In this document: piece by piece, positions 36,501-45,426 of the stretch | How positions within the stretch are numbered: position 1 is the stretch's first letter | Layout: every line of letters starts with the position of its first letter | From: Saccopteryx bilineata | Lineage: Eukaryota; Chordata; Mammalia; Chiroptera; Emballonuridae | Assembly: GCF_036850765.1 (NCBI RefSeq) | Contig: NC_089495.1 | Coordinates: 200,206,847-200,270,846 of the forward strand | Direction: 5' to 3' | Length of the DNA: 64,000 bases | The notes under the pieces: generated by a model | What the model was told of the DNA's origin: nothing | Databases searched by the model: none | What the model saw: only the letters and a program-made list of their open reading frames with translations | Translations under genes and position numbers: made by a program

Positions 36501-38987
36501 ATTCACCAACCAGTGAGAGCGGGCACATTCTTCGCCCCTCTGGAATGCAAGGGGAGAGGCGGGGGCTGAGTCTCAGTCCCTGAACGTGCCCCCCCCCCCA
36601 CCCCGCAGAGAAGAGCGTCCCCTTCAACATCCTCTATGAGAAGTACTGTGACTACCTGACCGAGTCGAACCTCATCAAGGTGCAGGGCCTCTTCTTCGAG
36701 CCCGCTGCCAACATCTACCTGCTGGCCGAGAGGGACATCTATCTGGAGAATCCAGAAATCAAGATCCGGGTAAGGGACGGGCTGGGCACGGGTGGGGCGG
36801 GGCACAGGGTGTGCCCAGGGCAGGGAGTGGGCTGGCCTCCTGCACCGGTGTCCCCGCACCCTCAAATCTTTGACACCTCAGGGATCCTCAAATTCCGGCT
36901 TTATCAAAGAAAAGCTTTGTGAAGCCACAAGATTTGGAACTCTGTAGCTTCTAGAAATGACTCCTAGAGTCTCAGAGTGGGAAGGTCATGGAACTTAGGG
37001 ATCTCAGAATCACGGATTCTTCAGAGCTAAACTCCTAAAACTAGATCCCCAGTGCCTGGGGCCCTGGTGGGACCGGAGGGTGGAGGAGTTGAGGGCACAG
37101 ACCTTGGCATCTGACTGCCTGGCTCTGTGGCTGGGTGGCCCTGGGCATGTGACTTTGCCCCTCTGTGCCTCAGTTTATTCACCTGTAAGATGGTGTCATC
37201 AGGGTTAAATGTGCATCCACAAACATGTAGAGCCGTATCCATTGCATTATAAGGGCACAATAAAAGCTGGCCATTGCCACCGTCCACATGGGCATCGTGG
37301 TGATTCCCTTCTAGGAGCCACAGCCCTAAACCCCCAAGCGCAGCAGCTACAGATAAAGGATGGAGGGGGAGGGAGGGAGCACTGTGTCCCAGTAGCTAGG
37401 AGTGTGCACGTTATTAGCTCAGTAATGCTTATGAGAACCCTGCGGCCAGGCATTTCCCTGCCATGAAGAAACCAAGGCTCAGAGAGGGCAGTGACGTCTG
37501 CAGCCATCACACAGTGAGGAAGAGGCAGAGATCAGCTGGCTTCACACCCTAGAACAAAGGAGCTGCTATGCCCCCTCAGGTTGCATGGAGCCTCCCTGCA
37601 GGTCCATGAAGGAGGCCTGGGCTGGTATCACCACCCGTGTTTTGCAGATGAGGAAACTGTGGCACAGAGGCAGGAAGCGAGAGTGGCCATAGCTTTGCTC
37701 AGCAAACATTGGACCAAACTGCAGCAAATACAGCGGTGGCCCAGCTGGGATCGCCCCTGCCCTCGAGGGGCTCTGGGCGCCCCCCCACAGTGCCGCCCCT
37801 TACATCTGTGCTGTGCCCTGTCCCAGGTGCTGGGAAAGCCCAAGCAGAACCGCAAGCTGGTGGCCGAGGTGTCCCTGCGGAACCCACTCGCTGTGGCCCT
37901 CGAAGGCTGCACCTTCACTGTGGAGGGCGCTGGCCTGACCAAGGGTCAGAAGACCGTGGAGCTGTAAGTGTGGGTCACTCCAGCCTGGGGACCTGGGAGC
38001 AGAGAGCAGAGGCTGATGGAGGCCACCAAACACTGGCCCATAACCCGTCCTCTCATCTCCCACATGGCTGCTAATACACCTGTGTCCCCTCCTAAATACC
38101 TCAGGGCCGAGTTCCCACCTGCTCATCCTCTAACACCCACACCACGTGGTGTCTTTACAAACCTGAACAAGTACACATTCCACCACGCAGCACCTGTCCC
38201 CCAACGCACAGGCCCTGACCTAACACAAGCACCTGCACCCTGAATGTCCCTACGTGGGTCCTAGGAACAAATCTATGTACACTTCTTCTTTTCTACTTTA
38301 TTCTTGTAATGTAACCAACATACAGTAAGAAACACAAATCACACATGTACAGTTCAATGCATTTTCACTGATGTCACCCGATCACATGCACTCTGACCTC
38401 TTACCCCAGGCACACCATCCACTCCCATGTGTGCATTGAGTGTACACACACACACACACACACACACAGGCCCCGCCATATAAGCAGGACAGATTGCCCA
38501 GGCCCTCAGAGAGCAGTGAGTGGGCCCAGTATTACTGTCGTGATTATCCTCATTAAGCGGTACATCTGTGGGGTACAGAGGCTCTGTGCCAAGTTCTGAG
38601 TAGTCAGGCGTCATCCTGGCCTGACCACATCATGGGGACCAGGCCTGGGTGTGTCCTTAACCCCTCCTCTCTCTCCACAGCCCATACCGCGTGGAGGCGG
38701 GGGAGGTGGCCAAGGTCAGGGTGTACCTGCTGCCTCTCCACGTGGGCTGCCACAAGCTGGTGGTCAACTTCGAGAGTAACAAGCTCAAGGCCGTGAAGGG
38801 TTACCAGAACATCATCATTGGCCCCCATCCTAAGGAGCTCCTGAGCCATGTCCCTCTTCAGCCAACCAAGAGCCCTCACCCGGACCCCCAAGATTTATCC
38901 CAAGCTAATGAGAAAAAGTTGCCCCTCATTGGACCCCCAATCCCAAGGCAGGAATGCTCTCCCTGGGCGCGGGGGGGTGCTGTTTAG
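12150..38987 (+). CDS. TGM2: Protein-glutamine gamma-glutamyltransferase 2 (tissue transglutaminase), copy A, 13 exons
   Basis: TG2 is a calcium-dependent enzyme that joins protein Gln to Lys or amines; in other mammals it also binds and hydrolyses GTP and acts in the cytosol, at the cell surface and in matrix. All 13 coding exons are present with GT-AG junctions and an open frame of 759 codons (human protein 687). Domains: N-terminal beta-sandwich (about 1-139), catalytic core (about 140-454), hinge, beta-barrel 1, beta-barrel 2. The catalytic triad Cys277, His335, Asp358, Trp241 and the redox cysteines 230/370/371 are intact. Odd features: Lys173 is Asn, Arg116 is His, His134 is Asn, the hinge holds a five-unit repeat, and the usual stop is out of frame so a tail of 53 residues follows the conserved I-G-P. 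Extra length is 20 (hinge) plus 52 (tail). There is no inactivating stop or frameshift, so it may be a functional diverged paralogue. Confidence 0.95.
14963..15142 (+). CDS. TGM2: TGM2 copy A exon 2 (residues 4-64)
   Basis: The exon (acceptor tctgtag, donor gtaagt) encodes the start of the beta-sandwich with the family signature T-A-D-L-C-R-E and V-R-R-G-Q-P-F. Residue 57 is Phe where copy B and human have Leu. Intron 2 (15143-17980) carries two SINEs that copy B lacks. Confidence 0.95.
16156..16325 (+). repeat. tRNA-derived SINE in intron 2 of copy A only
   Basis: It has a 'ggcgcagtggataaagcgtc' box A-like start, a box B-like 'ggttcgaaac' and an A/T-rich tail. It is flanked by 'tttaaatgga' (16146-16155 and 16326-16335). 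Copy B reads straight through this place at about 55970-55985. Confidence 0.85.
16339..16738 (+). repeat. VES-type tRNA-derived SINE next to the previous one, copy A only
   Basis: It opens 'ggccctggccagtggcc' with box B 'gggttcgattccc' and ends in (AAAT)n. It is flanked by 'aaatggaggg' (16329-16338 and 16739-16748), which includes part of the target duplication left by the first SINE, so it came second. Confidence 0.87.
17981..18223 (+). CDS. TGM2: TGM2 copy A exon 3 (residues 64-145)
   Basis: The exon (acceptor ttctgcag, donor gtgagt) completes the beta-sandwich. Compared with copy B, codons 116, 118, 121, 131, 132 and 134 differ; in A residues 116 and 134 are His and Asn, in B Arg and His as in human. 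Intron 3 (18224-21531) holds no recognisable gene; it lacks the hAT element of copy B. Confidence 0.95.
21532..21650 (+). CDS. TGM2: TGM2 copy A exon 4 (residues 145-184)
   Basis: The exon (acceptor tcccgcag, donor gtaggg) starts the catalytic core. It contains [16 protein letters not shown]: position 173 is Asn (aat) instead of the Lys (aag) of copy B and human TG2, a nucleotide-pocket residue. Intron 4 (21651-23136) holds old L2-like repeat near 22300-22700. Confidence 0.95.
23137..23265 (+). CDS. TGM2: TGM2 copy A exon 5 (residues 185-227)
   Basis: The exon (acceptor tgatacag, donor gtgagt) encodes F-E-D-E-I-L-D through Y-V-G-R-V-V-S-A-M. Residue 209 is His where human has Arg, within a segment reported to bind heparin. 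Intron 5 (23266-24290) contains an L2-like repeat. Confidence 0.95.
23404..23800 (+). repeat. L2-like ancient LINE fragment in intron 5
   Basis: It has the typical wording 'tattcatcaagtgccactatg'-like start ('tttatcaagtgccactatgtcctaggcactgggg'), and later 'gtgcaaaggccctgagg' and 'gaggccagtgtgg'. Comparable pieces lie at about 22300-22700 and 27230-27760. Family assignment is from memory of the pattern. Confidence 0.5.
24291..24468 (+). CDS. TGM2: TGM2 copy A exon 6 (residues 228-287), catalytic Cys
   Basis: The exon (178 bp, acceptor gttgcag, donor gtgagc) encodes N-C-N-D-D with Cys230, Trp241 and the active-site motif Y-G-Q-C277-W-V-F. Positions 262 and 263 are Gln-Leu where human TG2 has Arg-Arg. 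Intron 6 (24469-27061) holds an AT-rich stretch and MIR-like pieces. Confidence 0.95.
27062..27197 (+). CDS. TGM2: TGM2 copy A exon 7 (residues 287-332)
   Basis: The exon (acceptor cccctcag, donor gtgagg) encodes the core segment [20 protein letters not shown], a strongly conserved transglutaminase stretch. Intron 7 (27198-27904) contains an L2-like repeat only. Confidence 0.95.
27905..28008 (+). CDS. TGM2: TGM2 copy A exon 8 (residues 332-367), catalytic His and Asp
   Basis: The exon (104 bp, donor gtgggt) encodes W-N-Y-H335-C-W-V-E and G-W-Q-A-L-D358-P-T-P-Q-E, completing the triad. Intron 8 (28009-29495) is AT-rich with a short GA repeat near 28363-28388; no gene is seen. Confidence 0.95.
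29496..29738 (+). CDS. TGM2: TGM2 copy A exon 9 (residues 367-448)
   Basis: The exon (acceptor caaccag, donor gtaggt) encodes G-T-Y-C370-C371-G-P, then the calcium-region and K-S-V-G-R-D...[11 protein letters not shown] at the end of the core. Intron 9 (29739-31742) holds a GT repeat and a hAT element. Confidence 0.95.
29797..29856. repeat. (GT)n microsatellite in intron 9
   Basis: A GT run of about 60 bp, with scattered CT units, starts about 60 bp after the exon 9 donor. Confidence 0.95.
31172..31675. mobile_element. Non-autonomous hAT DNA transposon in intron 9
   Basis: The ends are inverted: 'caggggtccccaaac' at the left and its complement 'gtttggggacccctg' at the right. It is flanked by 8-bp duplications ctctaacc (31164-31171) and ctctaact (31676-31683), the hAT target size. 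A shorter relative is at 43509-43780. It ends 67 bp before exon 10. Confidence 0.88.
31743..32075 (+). CDS. TGM2: TGM2 copy A exon 10 (residues 448-559), hinge with repeat expansion
   Basis: The exon (333 bp, acceptor tcccacag, donor gtaagg) encodes the linker, then the start of beta-barrel 1 (M-R-I-R-V). Five copies of a 15-bp unit at 31796-31870 add 20 residues relative to the single unit expected from the human protein. The GTP-pocket Arg476, Arg478 and Val479 (496, 498, 499 here) are kept. Intron 10 (32076-36608) holds a hAT element, two nested SINEs and unique DNA. Confidence 0.95.
31796..31870 (+). repeat. Coding minisatellite, 5 x 15 bp, in the TG2 hinge
   Basis: Units alternate acccaaaaggagcag and acccaaacggagcag, translating to TQKEQ and TQTEQ. 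They lie between N-H-L-N-K-L and T-G-V-A-M-R-I-R. The human hinge has one comparable unit (A-E-K-E-E). Each unit is a multiple of three, so the frame is kept. Confidence 0.95.
32549..32759. mobile_element. Short hAT-like DNA transposon in intron 10
   Basis: The ends 'ctgggtcggcaaact' and 'agtttgccgacccctg' are inverted copies, flanked by tctagacc (32541-32548) and gctagacc (32760-32767). It is a different family from the 31172 element. Confidence 0.78.
33479..33905 (-). repeat. VES-type SINE in intron 10, with (TTTTA)n(TTA)n tail
   Basis: On the minus strand it opens with 'gccctggctggttggctcagtggtagagc' and has box B 'gggttcaattcc'. Its tail (33473-33525 on the + strand) has become a TTTTA/TTA microsatellite. 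Flanking repeats are near 33461-33478 and 33906-33923. It sits at the T-rich end of the next SINE. Confidence 0.87.
33906..34242 (-). repeat. tRNA-derived SINE ('cctgaccaggcagtggtgcagtgg' type) in intron 10
   Basis: Read on the minus strand it has tRNA-like box A and 'ggttcaagacc' box B, then the family body ending in 'ctctgactctttctttgtctctgtaaaaaa'. It is the older of this nested pair. Confidence 0.87.
34243..36608. other. Rest of intron 10 of copy A
   Basis: It holds unique intron DNA with a poly-C run near 35239-35252, a pyrimidine-rich stretch near 34800-34890 and a MIR-like piece near 36290-36430. No exon or RNA gene is recognised. Confidence 0.7.
36609..36769 (+). CDS. TGM2: TGM2 copy A exon 11 (residues 559-612)
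   Basis: The exon (acceptor ccccgcag, donor gtaagg) encodes most of the end of beta-barrel 1, with [16 protein letters not shown] holding the nucleotide-site Arg580 and Tyr583 (600 and 603 here). Intron 11 (36770-37826) holds no gene. Confidence 0.95.
37827..37963 (+). CDS. TGM2: TGM2 copy A exon 12 (residues 613-658)
   Basis: The exon (acceptor tcccag, donor gtaagt) encodes [11 protein letters not shown] and the start of beta-barrel 2. The Asn replaces Lys600 of the human K-Q-K-R-K basic cluster. Intron 12 (37964-38680) holds a CA repeat at 38444-38468. Confidence 0.95.
38444..38468. repeat. (CA)n microsatellite in intron 12
   Basis: A 25-bp CA run. Confidence 0.95.
38681..38987 (+). CDS. 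TGM2: TGM2 copy A exon 13, with extended C-terminus
   Basis: The exon (acceptor ctccacag) finishes beta-barrel 2 ([13 protein letters not shown], then N-I-I-I-G-P). In human the next codons are Ala and stop. Here two more bases are present, the TAA at 38831-38833 is out of frame, and translation would run on for 53 residues (H-P-K-E-L-L...G-G-A-V) to TAG at 38985-38987. The extension is translated former 3' UTR. Confidence 0.9.
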
Positions 38988-39752
38988 AATAGAATGTACT
39001 TCTGGCCCATCTTGTCCCCTGAGCCTGGTCCTCCACCCCACTACTTGTGAGCAATGTCCCGTGCCTCAGCAGGGGGAGCCTTGACCCCGGTGGACTGGGC
39101 TGGGGATGGGGGAGAAGGGACTCGGGTCTCCCTCTCCAGCCCAGATGCCATTTGGAAAGCAACGGATCACCTATCACCCATTGTATTGCCTGATGTAGTC
39201 ATAGCCCTTGGAACAGAATAAAAAAAACAGTGTGCAATTGGCCTGATCAAGGAACTCAACATCTTTGTGCGTCCTGTCCCCTCCTGGACTATGCCCTGCC
39301 CCTGGAGCCCTCGGGATAGCCAGCACTGGTGGGGCTGGGGTGGGTCCCAAGCATAGGCTAGGCTTAAGCTCCTCCCACATCCCAGCAGCTCTGGCCCACA
39401 GTCCCACCCTCCTCACTAATGTGAAGCACCTACTATGCATCAGGTGCTTCCTCTCCTTGCTGGTGCTCACACAGCTGCCAACCCATATAATTGCCACAGG
39501 AAATTGCAGAGTGGGAGCTGCTTTCTCAGTGAGGAGACTGAGCCTCAGACAGAGGGGTGGCCCGTTCTGCATGGGAGGGCCTGTGGCTATTCGAAAGCTT
39601 GGGCACTGTGAAGGCATGGGAACGGAGCCCAGGCCTCTGACTCCGAGTCCGGTGCTTGGTCTGTGACACCAGCCCTGACCTGAGAATGCCAGGTGGGGCC
39701 ATTGGGGACCTGATCCAAGAGGAGCCCATTGGGATGAGAAAGTGGGAAAGGA
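38988..39752 (+). other. 3' UTR of TGM2 copy A
   Basis: The sequence resembles the human TGM2 3' UTR, including 'gtgaagcacctactatg' near 39420. A polyadenylation signal AATAAA is at 39217-39222 and a longer 3' UTR is likely. A SINE follows at 39753. Confidence 0.7.
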
Positions 39753-40125
39753 GCCCTGGCCGGTTGGCTCAGTGGTAGAGCGTCGGCCTGGCGTGTGGGA
39801 GTCCCGGGTTCGATTCCCGGCCACGGCACACAGGAGAGGCGCCCATCTACTTCTCCACCCCTCCTCCTCTCCTTCCTCTTTGTCTCTCTCTTTCTTCCCC
39901 TTCCGCAGCCGAGGCTCCATTGGAGCAAAAGATGGCCCGGGCGCTGGGGATGGTTCCTTGGCCTCCGCCCCAGGTGCTAGAGTGGCTCTGGTCACGACAG
40001 AGCAACGCCCCTGAGGGGCAGAGCATCGCCCCCAGGTGGGCGTGCCAGGTGGATCCCGGTAGGGCGCATGCGGGAGTCTGTCTGACTGCCTCCCCGTTTC
40101 CAGCTTCAGAAAAAAGAAAAAGAAA
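39753..40125 (+). repeat. VES-type SINE at the end of the TGM2 copy A 3' UTR region
   Basis: It has box A 'ggctcagtggtagagcg', box B 'gggttcgattccc' and an A-rich tail. A perfect 14-bp duplication aaagtgggaaagga flanks it (39739-39752 and 40126-40139), so it is young. Confidence 0.93.
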
Positions 40126-40139
40126 AAAGTGGGAAAGGA

Positions 40140-42458
40140 TTAGAGAGGGTCAATCCAAACCCAGCCAGCTGCTGGCTTCTCCTCCCTGGGACAGGCGTCC
40201 CCACCGGTCAGTGGCATGGCTAAACCAACTGATGTCCAAGGCCCTCTGAGCTCTGTACTCCGATGCCCTGACCCAGCCTTGCCAATGACAGCAAGTCCTA
40301 CCCTGAGCTGCACAGAGCCTTAGGCCACCTGCACAGGGCGTTTCTATGAGTGGAACCATGACCAGGACCACCGTTCTGCTCCCAGCCCTACCCAGGTCCC
40401 ACACCTATTCCAGGCACCTCCCGTCAGACCCAAATTCTATGGGAAAAGAGTCCGGAGGCCCCTGTCCTACCCATGAGCCTTCCCCCTGCAATGCCTGGGC
40501 TTCGCAAGAGCCTCAGCTGCTGATGCAGCCGCTCGGCCGCCCCCTCTTTGCAGGACCAGGGCTCTGAAAGACAGCGCGGGGAGCCCGCGGGTTGTCATCT
40601 CGGACTTCATCACCCACACTCTCCGGGGACCTGGCTTCCCTGAGGCTGGGTGAGGGAGGAAGGGAGCACTCCCTGACTGGAGTGCAGTCAAAGCCTCCAG
40701 GGCCCCCCAAAGCCCTGAGGGGGCCCTGGGGACAGTCACGCTGATGCACTTAGAACTTGCTGCTTTGCACAGAAAAGCATCACAAAATGAGCCGATGGAT
40801 GTATGTTCTATATAAATACTGGCAGGGGTCTTCAAACTTTTTATAAAAACCGCCCACTTTTGCAGTGCTGGTCAACTTGGTCCCTACCGTGCAACCAAAC
40901 AGCGCTGCGATTGGCCCACCATGAAAGCTGGACCGCCCACTAGTGGCCCGGGCTATGGAATCACACTGACACAGGATCAAAGCCTGGCTCTGCCACGGAT
41001 TCACAGTGTGGCTTCAGGCTGTTTCTCAACCTCTCTGTGCCTCCACATCCTTATCTGTTGAGTGAGGATGATGTAATGCTTGTGGCCACGGTCAGGCAGA
41101 TTCACAGTGGATTCGGGCAGATGGTAGAGGAACAGTGGAACCAGAAAGCACTGGGCCATCTCCATTTATCAGAGGCTCACAGAGTCGGATGAGCAAATAA
41201 ACAAAAGCAAAACGCTTTCCACAGGGGAGGGCTGGGATCAGGAACACCGCCCCTGGGGTCACGGTGACTGGTGGCGGCTAAGGGAATCAGGGATCCACAC
41301 CTCGCAGTGGTGGGGGAGCGATCTGGGAGAACTGCCACGGAGGGAAAGCACCCGTTGCTTTTCACAGAGACACCAGGTGGCTTTGTGTCACGTGCCCACA
41401 CACTGATCCTGCAACCTGCTTGCAGTCTGGAAACCAGCCAGCAAGCCTAACACAGGTGTTTTCCCAACAGATGATACAATGTCTACTCTCAGGACCAACG
41501 TGTAAGTTCAGTGAAAACAGTGCATATAAAATACTGAGCTGCTCCTGGCACCCTGCAACCCTCATAGCCGACTTCACTCCAGGTCAGAAACCTTTACGTG
41601 CTTTGTTATTTACTCCTCAACCTTCTCAGCTTGTTTCCCTCATTTTACAGGGATCACTGCAGAGCTGGGACTTGAATCCAGGCTGCCTGCCTGCCTGCCT
41701 GCATCAGAGCACAGCCTAGCCCAGAGGAGGCCCGATTTCCACCCAATCTGTCCCAGGATGCACGGGGCAGAGGCCTCCACACAAGCCCTGACGACCGCCG
41801 TGGAGTGGGGAGGTTTGATTGGGGCCAGCTCCCCACCCTTCAGGTTCCTCTGCGCTGCAGCTGCTCTTGCTTGCCTAGGATGCCGGCCAGCTCATCCCTC
41901 GGCCTCCAGCCAAGCCCAGAAGAACAGAATGTTGATAGGATCTAAGGAGGAGGAGCTGAGGGGGGAGGGGGAGGGCCAGGCAGGGAAGCACGTGCACCGT
42001 GAGGCCAAGCTGGGTCAGCTCACTCTCCTGGCCTCCCCGGTGCCCTCCGCCATAGGCCTGGGGACAGACACCAAAACGCACACCGGGGAAACCATGTTCT
42101 GTTTCAGGAGCCGAAGTCCAAAGGGTCCCATTAAAAGCAGAAGCAATGGAAAAAAAAGAAACCCCCTTAAAAGTGGTGTGCCCAGCCTTGAGAACACAGG
42201 ATCTATAAAGACAAGCAACACGATGCATCTCATAGACCCAAAGTTAAGCTAAGGGAGCAGACACAAAAAGACTGTTGTCAACACGGTGCTACTCACACGA
42301 AGTTCACGAACAGGCATATCTCATCTGTGTGTCAGACGTCAGGACTGTTTTCCCAGGCGGGCAGGAAAGATCAGACTAGAATAGTTTTAATTTTCTTCCT
42401 CTGGATGCTGGGTAGACTGGCACATTCAGCCTATAAAAATGTGCAGAAAAAAAAAAAA

Positions 42459-42495
<37 letters not shown>

Positions 42496-43287
42496 CACAC
42501 ACATGTATGTGTATATATATATATATATATATGTCATCTTATGTATGAATATTCTACTTCAATAAAATTTACAAAAAATTCTGTACCCAAAGCTTCTAAA
42601 ATTAAGTCCAAAGGGGCGACAAAGAAGGGGGACTCAGCTCCAGATTTCTCTCCATTTCTCCTTCTGGAGACTGGACACCAGTGGGGTTAGGCCTCCAGGG
42701 ATGGGCGAGGTCTAAACAGGACGCTGCGCATGTAAACACAAGGCTGTAACAGACTCGGGTCTCACTGGCTGTGAACAGTGCGCGGCGCAGCGGTCAGCAG
42801 TGAATATGCTGAACGGATGAACGTAAAGCTGGGTTTCGTGCTCTCAGCTGATCCTCAGAACAGGCCGTAGGGATGATCGTCCCGCTTTCCAAAGGGGAAC
42901 CCGAAGTTCAGAGACGTTGCACGGCTCACTCGACGTCACCCAGCAAGTTGATGGCAGAGCAGGAATTAGAATCCAGTTGGCTCTCAATCATGGCGTCCCA
43001 CAGAAAGGCCTAAAAAGCGGAAGGAAGGACTTGGTCCTCAGACCCTGGACAATGGAAATAGCAAGTGTTTCCCTGTCAGCGTCAGTACTGCAGAGGTCTG
43101 GGAAAGCCAGAGCTGGAAGGCTGAGCTCCTTAACATAGTTATCACGTGACCCAGCAATTCCACTCTTAAGGATACACAGCTGTGTTAGGCTTACTCACTG
43201 GTTTCCTGGCTGCAAGCACTTTGCATGATTAGTGTGTGAGCACGTGAAAGAAAGACACGAGTGTGTCTCTAGGAAAAGCTAGGGGTG
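40140..43287. other. Spacer between TGM2 copies, left part
   Basis: I see no gene here. It holds possible distal 3' UTR, a one-ended hAT-like fragment (about 40823-40945, starting 'caggggtcttcaaac'), a simple-repeat cluster and unique DNA. Confidence 0.65.
42449..42532. repeat. Compound microsatellite (A)n(TA)n(GA)n(CA)n(TA)n
   Basis: Consecutive runs of A, TA, GA, CA and TA units lie here. Confidence 0.95.
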
Positions 43288-43890
43288 CCTGACGAGGCGG
43301 TGGCGCAGTGGATAGAGCGTCTGACTGGGATGTGGAGGACCCTGTTTCGAGACCCCGAGGTCACCAGCTTGAGTGCGGGCTCATCTGGTTTGAGCAAAAA
43401 GCTTACCAGCTTGGACCCAAGGTCGCCGGCTCAAGCAAGGGGTTACTTCATCTGCTGTAGCCCCATGGTCAAGGCACATATGAGAAAGCAATCAATGAAC
43501 AACTAAAGCAGGGGTCCCCAAACTTTTTACACAGGGGGTCAGTTCACTGTCCCTCACACCATTGGAGGGCCAGACTATTAAAAAAACTATGAACAAATCC
43601 CTATGCACACTGCACATAAAAAAAACAAAACGGGAACAAATACCAGTATTTAAATGGGAACTATGCTCCTCTCACTGACCAGCAATGAAAGAGGTGCCCC
43701 TTCCAGAAGTGCGGCAGGGGCCGGATAAATGGCCTTAGGGGGCCGTATGTGGCCCGCGGGCCGTAGTTTGGGGACCCCTGAACTGAATTGTTGCAATGAA
43801 AAACTGATGACTGCATCTCATCTCTCTCCATTTCTGTCTGTCCCTATCTGTTTCTCTCTCTGACTCTGTAAAAATAAATAAAAATAAAAA
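43288..43890 (+). repeat. tRNA-derived SINE interrupted by a hAT element
   Basis: It opens 'cctgacgaggcggtggcgcagtggatagagcg', and its body resumes after 43781. Target duplication: 43271-43287 and 43891-43906 (aggaaagctaggggtg-type). Confidence 0.9.
43509..43780. mobile_element. Non-autonomous hAT DNA transposon nested in a SINE
   Basis: The same ends as the 31172 element ('caggggtccccaaac' and 'gtttggggacccctg') with an internal deletion. The flanks aactaaag and aactgaat are a slightly diverged 8-bp duplication of SINE sequence. Confidence 0.87.
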
Positions 43891-44144
43891 AGGAAAGCTA
43901 GGGGTGTTTTCTCTCTCCCTCTGTAGCAATTGTCCCTGATCGCCTCCCCGCACCCCACCACGGGGGTGCGGTTCCCTGACTCCCTCAGCCACCGCCACCT
44001 TGAGGGGCAGTGTTCCCTATCCCTAAGCTTTCTGGCTCCACAGTTCCTCTGCCGTCCGCCCGAATCCAATGTGAACCAGCCTGGCCTCAGCCACCGGTCT
44101 GACAACGATAACACCCAGGAGAAGGGAGACCGTGTGACCACGCA

Positions 44145-44430
44145 AAAAACTTGTACATGAATGTTCATAGCAGCATTGCTCATAACAGCCAAAAAGTGGA
44201 AACAACCCCAAAGTCCATCAACTGATGAATGTTTAAATAAAATGTAGTTATATCTATACATGAAATATTATCCAGCAATGAAAGTGAGTGAAGTACCAAC
44301 ACATGCTACAACATGGATGAACCTGGAAACATCATACTCCGGGAGAGAAGCCAGTCACCAAAGACCACATCTTGTATACCTCCATTCATACGAAATGTCC
44401 AGAATAGGCAAATATATGGAGACAGGAGGT
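44145..44430 (+). repeat. L1 (LINE-1) 3' end fragment
   Basis: It contains the L1M-type tail pattern 'tgttcatagcagcattgctcata', 'aaaaagtggaaacaacc' and 'gaaatgtccagaataggcaaat'. Confidence 0.85.
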
Positions 44431-45210
44431 CGCCGGTGTGAAGGGAGATGTGCCAGGAGGGCCTGGGGCGCCGGACAGTGCGGCCAACACGACCGTCCTG
44501 AGAGCCAGGGCGCCCGGCATCCTCTGGACGCCTCACCTGCCTTACCTTGCTGGGCCCTCACCTCGTGCTGAGGCCGGAGCTGGCATTCCCTTCTCCGCAC
44601 CCTCGGTGAGGAAACTGAGGCCCAGAGAGGCTCCATGACAGCTCCCAGGTCCCACAGCTAGAAATAGTGGAGCCAGGACACCAAGCCGGCGGGCAGGGCC
44701 CACAGCATTTGCCCCGAGCCTCCTGCTCTGTGGTTGACTGTCCCCCGACGTGGACTTATGAACTTGGAGGGTCTGCTTGGACAAGGAAGTCAGCGAAGGA
44801 GCCCCTTCAGCAAGCTGATGTGGGAGCGCCTAAGGACGGCGAGTCCGGCCAGGGAAGGGCGGGGGATGGGGCCAGAGGTGGTAAGGACCAGGCAGGGGTG
44901 TTTCCTAGGAAGCTGAGGATCCGGGCCCCTCCTCACAGGGGCCCCTGTGCACAGAGCCAGCTGCTGACTGTTCCCAGCAGGGAGAGCCAGGTTGCCATCG
45001 CCAAGCATTTCCACGGAAGCGTTTCTGAGAAACCTCAGCAGAAAGGAATCCGAAGTGTGAGGATCTCCAGCGATTCGGACCCGATTGCATAGTCACAATT
45101 TTATATTCTTTTTCTTAAAGATGGTGCCCCCAAAGGAAAATAAAAACCATGGTGTTCTAACATGGCTGCTCACCAGATCGGGTAAACTGAGAAGCCCCCT
45201 CCACCCCCAA

Positions 45211-45247
<37 letters not shown>

Positions 45248-45426
45248 ACAGTACACTGAGGACACAAGACAAGAAGACGTTCCTGTGCGGTGGAGAGAGG
45301 AGCGGACGTGGAAAACCATCCTTAGTATCTCCCAAGGCAGAACATTCATTGATTCCCACGAGGCAGCAAATTCTTCTGGTGGATGTTCACCCAACAGAAA
45401 TGCCCCGTCGGTGGGTCCCCCGGTGA
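44431..45426. other. Spacer, middle part
   Basis: This is GC-rich unique DNA, followed by a CA microsatellite at 45213-45245. No gene is recognised. Confidence 0.7.

Noticed and set aside
39174..39995. 273-codon minus-strand frame near the TGM2 3' end
   Set aside because: It runs through the 3' UTR and a SINE on the wrong strand; SINEs produce many such frames in this window.
39753..40125. tRNA gene suggested by box A/box B
   Set aside because: It is part of a repeated 370-bp SINE with target duplications; no cloverleaf of a functional tRNA is kept. The same applies to the other SINEs.
42439..42690. Small frame with KKKK, YIYI and RERE runs
   Set aside because: It is a compound microsatellite read as protein.
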